A DNA stretch of 64,000 nt, from contig SKCR01029108.1 of assembly GCA_019454045.1 (NCBI GenBank), positions 47,179 to 111,178 of the forward strand, in the 5' to 3' direction. Every line of letters starts with the position of its first letter. The first letter of the stretch is position 1. Position numbers and translations under genes: made by a program. Under the pieces are notes generated by a model, which was given only the letters and a program-made list of their open reading frames with translations, had not been told where the DNA came from and searched no databases. Source of the DNA: Zanthoxylum bungeanum (taxonomy: Eukaryota > Streptophyta > Magnoliopsida > Sapindales > Rutaceae). Of this stretch, positions 59,206 to 64,000 are shown piece after piece.

Positions 59206-60010
59206 TGTTGGGGTTGGTGCTCAGAGCGCCAATTCCCCGTTGTATTTCCTTGTAAATTCTCTTGTAAACATTTTATAATGAATAAAATAAGCAGTTTCTA
59301 TAATATAATATATCTCTTTATATGGTAAAGACGTAACCGACCTTAGAATGATTTTTCAGGATGCAGTTACAAAAGCGTCGCAACTGATATTGAGTTGTAT
59401 CATGATATTGTCATTCTCAAACAGTTTCTTATCAAGGTTTACACTACTTGGTCAGTAAAGTAAACCCGTTGAGACCGGTACATGTTGTATACTGGAATAT
59501 ATGATTCCATTGGTTTCTCAATGAACCATGAGTCTTGGAGACTCGTATAGACATGTAGGTGTTTATAGCAGATAAACACTGAATGACTCATTGAAGATTC
59601 TTAATGGATGGTACACCAACGTCAATAAGAATCTTTTAGAGTTGAGTAGCATTTGTGATTCTTCGACTTGAGATACCATTGTGGGCATATGAGACATCTT
59701 CCACACTTAGATGACAGTCACCTCACCAATCTATTCAGATCAGACCTCCGCATGTTTGTTGGGTGTGGACATATCCTCAGGGTGTCCTGTGTGTGTCGAT
59801 ATAGGATCCGTTAGTTTTGTGTACAGAGCATAGGTAGTCCATATATGATTAGCAATTAGATAAAAACAATGAGCCTGTGATACACTTTAGAAGTGAGTTC
59901 TAAGTGTTCTTTTAGAGATTGCTAATAGAGACGTCGACGGGATTGTCCCTATAGAGATTTAACGTTTACATCTATATCTCTAGGATATATCTGGATACTT
60001 GTGACAGAGG
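59206..60010 (+). mobile_element. Start of a family-B LTR, plus strand
   Basis: TGTTGGGGTTGGTGCTCAGA start, closely similar to the reverse complement of 8051-10454. No polypurine tract precedes it, so it is a 5' LTR or solo LTR. Interrupted at 60011 by a family-A element; the rest is outside the window. Confidence 0.85.
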
Positions 60011-61992
60011 TGTTGGGTTTCTACTATAGTCCCAAGATCATTCAAGCAATGAAATCAATGTGAATACAATAAAGAAGTATGGCGGAATCATACTTACAAT
60101 GATCGGATTTGCGATGCGTTGAACACAAAACTTTTTGCTCCTCCTTGAAGCTCTCGGCAATGGCCCTCTTTTATGCTCCTTGGATTCCGTCAAGCTCCAA
60201 GTTTGGGAATTGATTCCATGCTCATGAATGGGTTTCCCTATCACCTTTGTTTGACTCGTAATGTGTGCTAGCACTTGTGAAAATTTGTAACAAATCTGCA
60301 CATTTTCCCTTGTGTTGCTCACGGCATTGAAGGAAATTGAGAAAGAAATTTTGGCCTTTGGCCGAATATTGAAGAGAGTAGGAAGAGAGAAGTGAGTTGT
60401 GTGTTGGTTTTGTTTGATTTCAAAAATCAAATACATAATTCATTTTCCAAAAATTGTACAATGCATTTAAGCCTTCCAACCACCACCATCAATCACAAAA
60501 AGTGACAAGCATCACATCACTCAAAGTGATGTGACTTCCATCGCAAAATGACTAATGATGTGACGCGTGATGTGACTTGTGGGCCCCACTTGATTCGAAA
60601 TACGAGTGGGCCCGCAAACACTCTCGGGCTCGGGTTCACTAATTCCGAATTAACGAATTTTCCGTTGCGACGTAATTAAATCAAATGTAATTAAATAATT
60701 ATGCCTAGCAAAATTACTATTCACATCACTAGCGAATTAATTCTAAATTAACTCGTTCGCCCGAATTAAAATCTAATTTTAATTCCGCGTCGAAATCTAA
60801 TTTCGTTTAATATATCGAATATATTATTTTATCGATTAATTCCAAATTAATCGTTCTCTCTCTTTAAAAAATATTTATCCCAGATAAAATATCTCCGTAA
60901 TTAATCCTAGATTAATTTTCTCTCTCTATTAATTAATCCCAGATTAATAATTTGTGAGTCATACGTCATCGGTGAATCTTCGAGAAGCGACCCATGAGAT
61001 CCCCAGATATGTTGGCAGTAAATCCGGTCGTCGGACTATCCGAACACGTACGTACCTAATACTACGTTTTTACCGATTTACAAGACATGGTTGGCTTCTA
61101 GCAAAGCACCGTGCCTACCCAATTCTCCAGAAATATTCTTAAAGGAATATGTAATCTATATCAGGCGTAGTATACGTAGTATTGCGTATTGCGATCCAGT
61201 ATCGGATGTCACGTGCTAGGCATGAGGCTGGAATTGTGTCTGCCCCGTACGAAGCACAAGTCGGATCTCTGGTAACTAGTCTCTATAATCGGATAATCAT
61301 TACCTAGTCCTATTATCCGATGACTGCAGTACATAAGAGTACTAGTTCTGTATCCTACGTGACAGTCATCTCCACTATGACTGGAGTGATACTTCCATCT
61401 TGACATCACACCCAATACACTACAATTCTCAATATTCCCAGAAGAGGCGTACACAGAACCGGTTAAAGCCCTGGACGACCAAAACCAAAGTATATTGATT
61501 GTCGCAAGTATTAGCGGTGCAAGTCTCAAGTTAAGACCAAATACTCCTACTCTGATTCAGACTTCCATAGACACATAGTCATACTACCAATGGAATTTCG
61601 ATGTGTCTATCCAGAGTGAAGCTGTTTCCGTACCATCGGTAAACACAACCTCCTATTACACTTGCATGAGTATCCAATACCCAAATATATGAAAACTATG
61701 TCGTTATGCTCCAACAACGCGCACAAGTGCAATACTAGTCTATTCCGCATTATCGATGTCCAATCTCGATAATACTCCGACTATGGATTTTTTAATGATT
61801 AAACCTTCATGGATTGATACTGTCTCATATCTTTTCAATCCGGAACTAATCATATGGACTTTTATCATTTATATATCCCGGTAATCTAATTACAAATGAT
61901 AAAAGAGCAATTTCCTTTGTCACATAGTTAATTTGTACAACAACACCATGTTATGTACAAATAGTGTTGCTATGGGTCATAATTGTCCAACA
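60011..61992 (-). mobile_element. 3' LTR of a family-A element running off the right edge
   Basis: 1,982 bp from TGTTGGGTTTCTACT to GTCCAACA. The left flank is AGAGG of the family-B LTR; the second target copy is outside the window. Contains the hairpin train at about 60640-60960. Confidence 0.9.
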
Positions 61993-62004
61993 ATCTTCCA
62001 CTTG
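61993..62004 (-). promoter_or_regulatory. Polypurine tract of the right-edge family-A element
   Basis: Sense CAAGTGGAAGAT beside the LTR, aligned with AAGTGGGAGA at 22855-22864. Confidence 0.7.
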
Positions 62005-64000
62005 GCCTATAGCCAATCACTCAAGTGTCCTACACTTGAACTATGTACGGTTCACTCAAATATCTGCTGAGAAAATGCTTTCATCAGCAGATTTGCGAAA
62101 TTATCATCTAATGCGATTTATTCGATCATCACATCGCCACGATGTATGATCCGAACGAATAAGATGAATAGTTGAAGTATATTCTCAGATCGTTGATGAG
62201 ACCATTAATTCTTTAGCATGTGCTGTAGCCTAGCTCAGCTACTAACAAAACTACACCTAATCAATTAGGATTATTAAGATCCAAATGGCTTCTATTGCTG
62301 CCTCAGCTGCAGCAATATTCCGCTTTTGTTGTTTATTCGGCAATAGTATCTTGCTTGGAAGATTTCCAGCTCACTGTTCCGTTATTCAAACTTTATAGTA
62401 CCTTTGTTACGACTTATAGTCATTTTTGTCGGTTAGGAAACTTGCAATAGTGAACCCAGTCACTTCAAGTTCTCATTCTCCATAGTATAAGAAAGCATCC
62501 TCAGTTCATCTAAGATACTAAAGGATGTTCTTAACATCAATCCAGTGACTATCACTTCTATTGGCCTGATTGTGACTCCATATGCTCAAAGCATATGAGA
62601 CACCAGGTCACGTACATATACTTTAATGTACGAGTTCTCAGAGAGTGCCAACAACTTTTAGATCTATCCTAGTAGATCCTTATCCCTAGAATAAAGGTTG
62701 TCTCTCCCAAGTATTCTACGGAGAATTTTCATGAAAGCCAGGCTTTCACCGATTATATTATGGGAATGTCATTTCCAAGAAATGATATATCATCATTATA
62801 TAGGACAATCACTGTCAGTGCGCTCCCACTAACCTCCTTATATACACAAGAATCATTTTCGTTTTGAATTAAATCATATACCAATATGATTACATCAAAA
62901 AGATAGTTCCAAGAACGCAATGCTTGCTTCAATCCATAAATGGATCGAATAACCTGCAAACCTTGTTTGCTTGTTTAGGTACGACAAAATCGTCAGAATG
63001 TTGTAAACATCCTCGAAAAGGTTTCCGTTTAAGGAAAGCGATTTTGACGTTCAGCTCCCATATTTCATAAATGAAACATGCAGCATCAGCAAGCATTATC
63101 CGAATGGATTTAACCATGGCAACGTGTAAAAGGTTTCGTCGTAATCGACACAATGTTGATAACGATACCTTTTCGCTACAAGTCTAGCTTTGTATTTTGG
63201 ATGTTGCCATCCATGTATGTCTTCCTTGAAGACTTGTATAGTACCAATAGGCACAATGCCTTCCGGTACATCAACCAGTATCCAAACTTGGTAGGTATAC
63301 ATGGAATCCATTTCGGACATAATTGCACTTTGCCATAATAGGGAGTCGATACCTTGTATCACTTCCTTATACATAGTCAGTTCGTGTTCCTCAATAAGAT
63401 TAACATCTTTACGAGGTTAGATCAGAAACCCATACTTCCCAGGTTGTTTTCTGACTCTCTCCGACTTACGCGGTTCTTGTGTATTCGAAGATTGTGGTAT
63501 AGTTTCATCCTTGATGAACTGTTTGGGTTCCATTAAGGAATCGGTGCCTGAATAGTATTACTCCGATTTTCATCGAGTTTTACTTTCCTCCCACTTACCA
63601 CTGCATATAGGTATTCCCATTAGGAAAACCGCATGGAGAGCAACAATTACATTGTTCTCTTGTGAGTTGTATAAGTACTATAATTTGGTTTCCCTAGGAT
63701 AACCTACAACTTAGGCACTTATCCGATTTGGGTTTTAGTTGGTATCATCCAAACATATGCCTAGCGTACCCAAATCTTCAGGAATGAGAAAACTCAGTTT
63801 CTTTCCTGTTCATATCTAATATGAAGTTTGTCAAATAGATTTTTATGGAACCATATTCAAAATAAGTATTGCACTGTTTAATGAGTATCCCTCGAAGGAA
63901 AATGGTAGCTCAGACCGACTCATAATTAACTTTACTATGTCCAACAAGGTTCGGTTTCTCAGTTCGGACACACCATCTAATTGAGGTGTTCCGGGAGGAG
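62005..64000 (-). pseudogene. Ty1/copia pol of the right-edge family-A element, broken and partial
   Basis: Minus strand, from integrase at the window edge to the pol end near the polypurine tract. Integrase: PPGTPQLDGVSEL near 63950-64000. The linker and RT start at 63096-63374: SLLWQSAIMSEMDSMYTYQV and VDYDETF. RT continues at 62929-63153 and 62753-62959, with IRSIYGLKQALRSWNYLF and the catalytic box as YNDD instead of the usual YVDD. RNase H at about 62020-62560 is only recognisable in pieces. Frameshifts and stops throughout. Same family as 20300-22850 but better preserved in RT. Confidence 0.88.

Overview
This window looks like a block of plant heterochromatin built from LTR retrotransposons inserted into one another. 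The evidence for a flowering plant is the gene content (Ty1/copia gag-pol remnants, Ty3/gypsy gag of the Tat/Ogre kind, a plant-type hAT transposase), the TG...CA long terminal repeats with 5-bp target duplications, and the AT-rich, intron-poor sequence. I found no host gene, rRNA, tRNA or CRISPR array. I call the LTR families A to E for this window only.

Layout. 1-14982: two family-B copia elements on the minus strand, arranged LTR / gag-pol / LTR / gag-pol, both with broken polyproteins; a family-A solo LTR (1378-3313, target duplication GTTAA) sits inside the first LTR. 14983-24937: a family-A copia element on the plus strand with both ~2.05-kb LTRs, a long structured leader and a badly decayed pol; its two flanks belong to different older elements. 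24938-51749: a minus-strand family-C Ty3/gypsy element (C-a), cut short in gag, whose LTR was split by a plus-strand family-C element (C-plus, 28550-50626, target duplication GTCAG). C-plus has ~4-kb LTRs and almost no coding capacity. It in turn contains a young non-autonomous family-D element (30133-33579, target duplication CACCT), a broken hAT transposon (about 39228-41980) and a deleted family-A element (44548-48843, target duplication ATGTG). 51750-53184: part of an LTR of an unassigned family E. 53185-57345: a third family-C element (C-b, minus), with 270 codons of gag and a 2.46-kb LTR. 57346-58770: the right part of a plus-strand family-A LTR. 59206-60010: start of a plus-strand family-B LTR, interrupted at 60011 by a minus-strand family-A element that runs off the window.

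Relative ages follow from the nesting: A-LTR fragment, then C-b, then E, then C-a, then C-plus, then D / hAT / A-minus.

The most unusual signal is structural. Family-A LTRs and the family-A leader carry trains of inverted repeats, 5 to 12 bp per arm, nearly all separated by exactly three bases of the form T-N-G on the element's sense strand. Arm sequences differ from hairpin to hairpin but the geometry is kept, in every family-A copy here. Other points worth a second look are a 175-bp hairpin-bearing satellite inside family-C LTRs that explains much of the LTR length variation, two minisatellites (44 bp and 83/84 bp) filling the family-D body, and a C-plus remnant that appears to join the start of gag to the end of pol.
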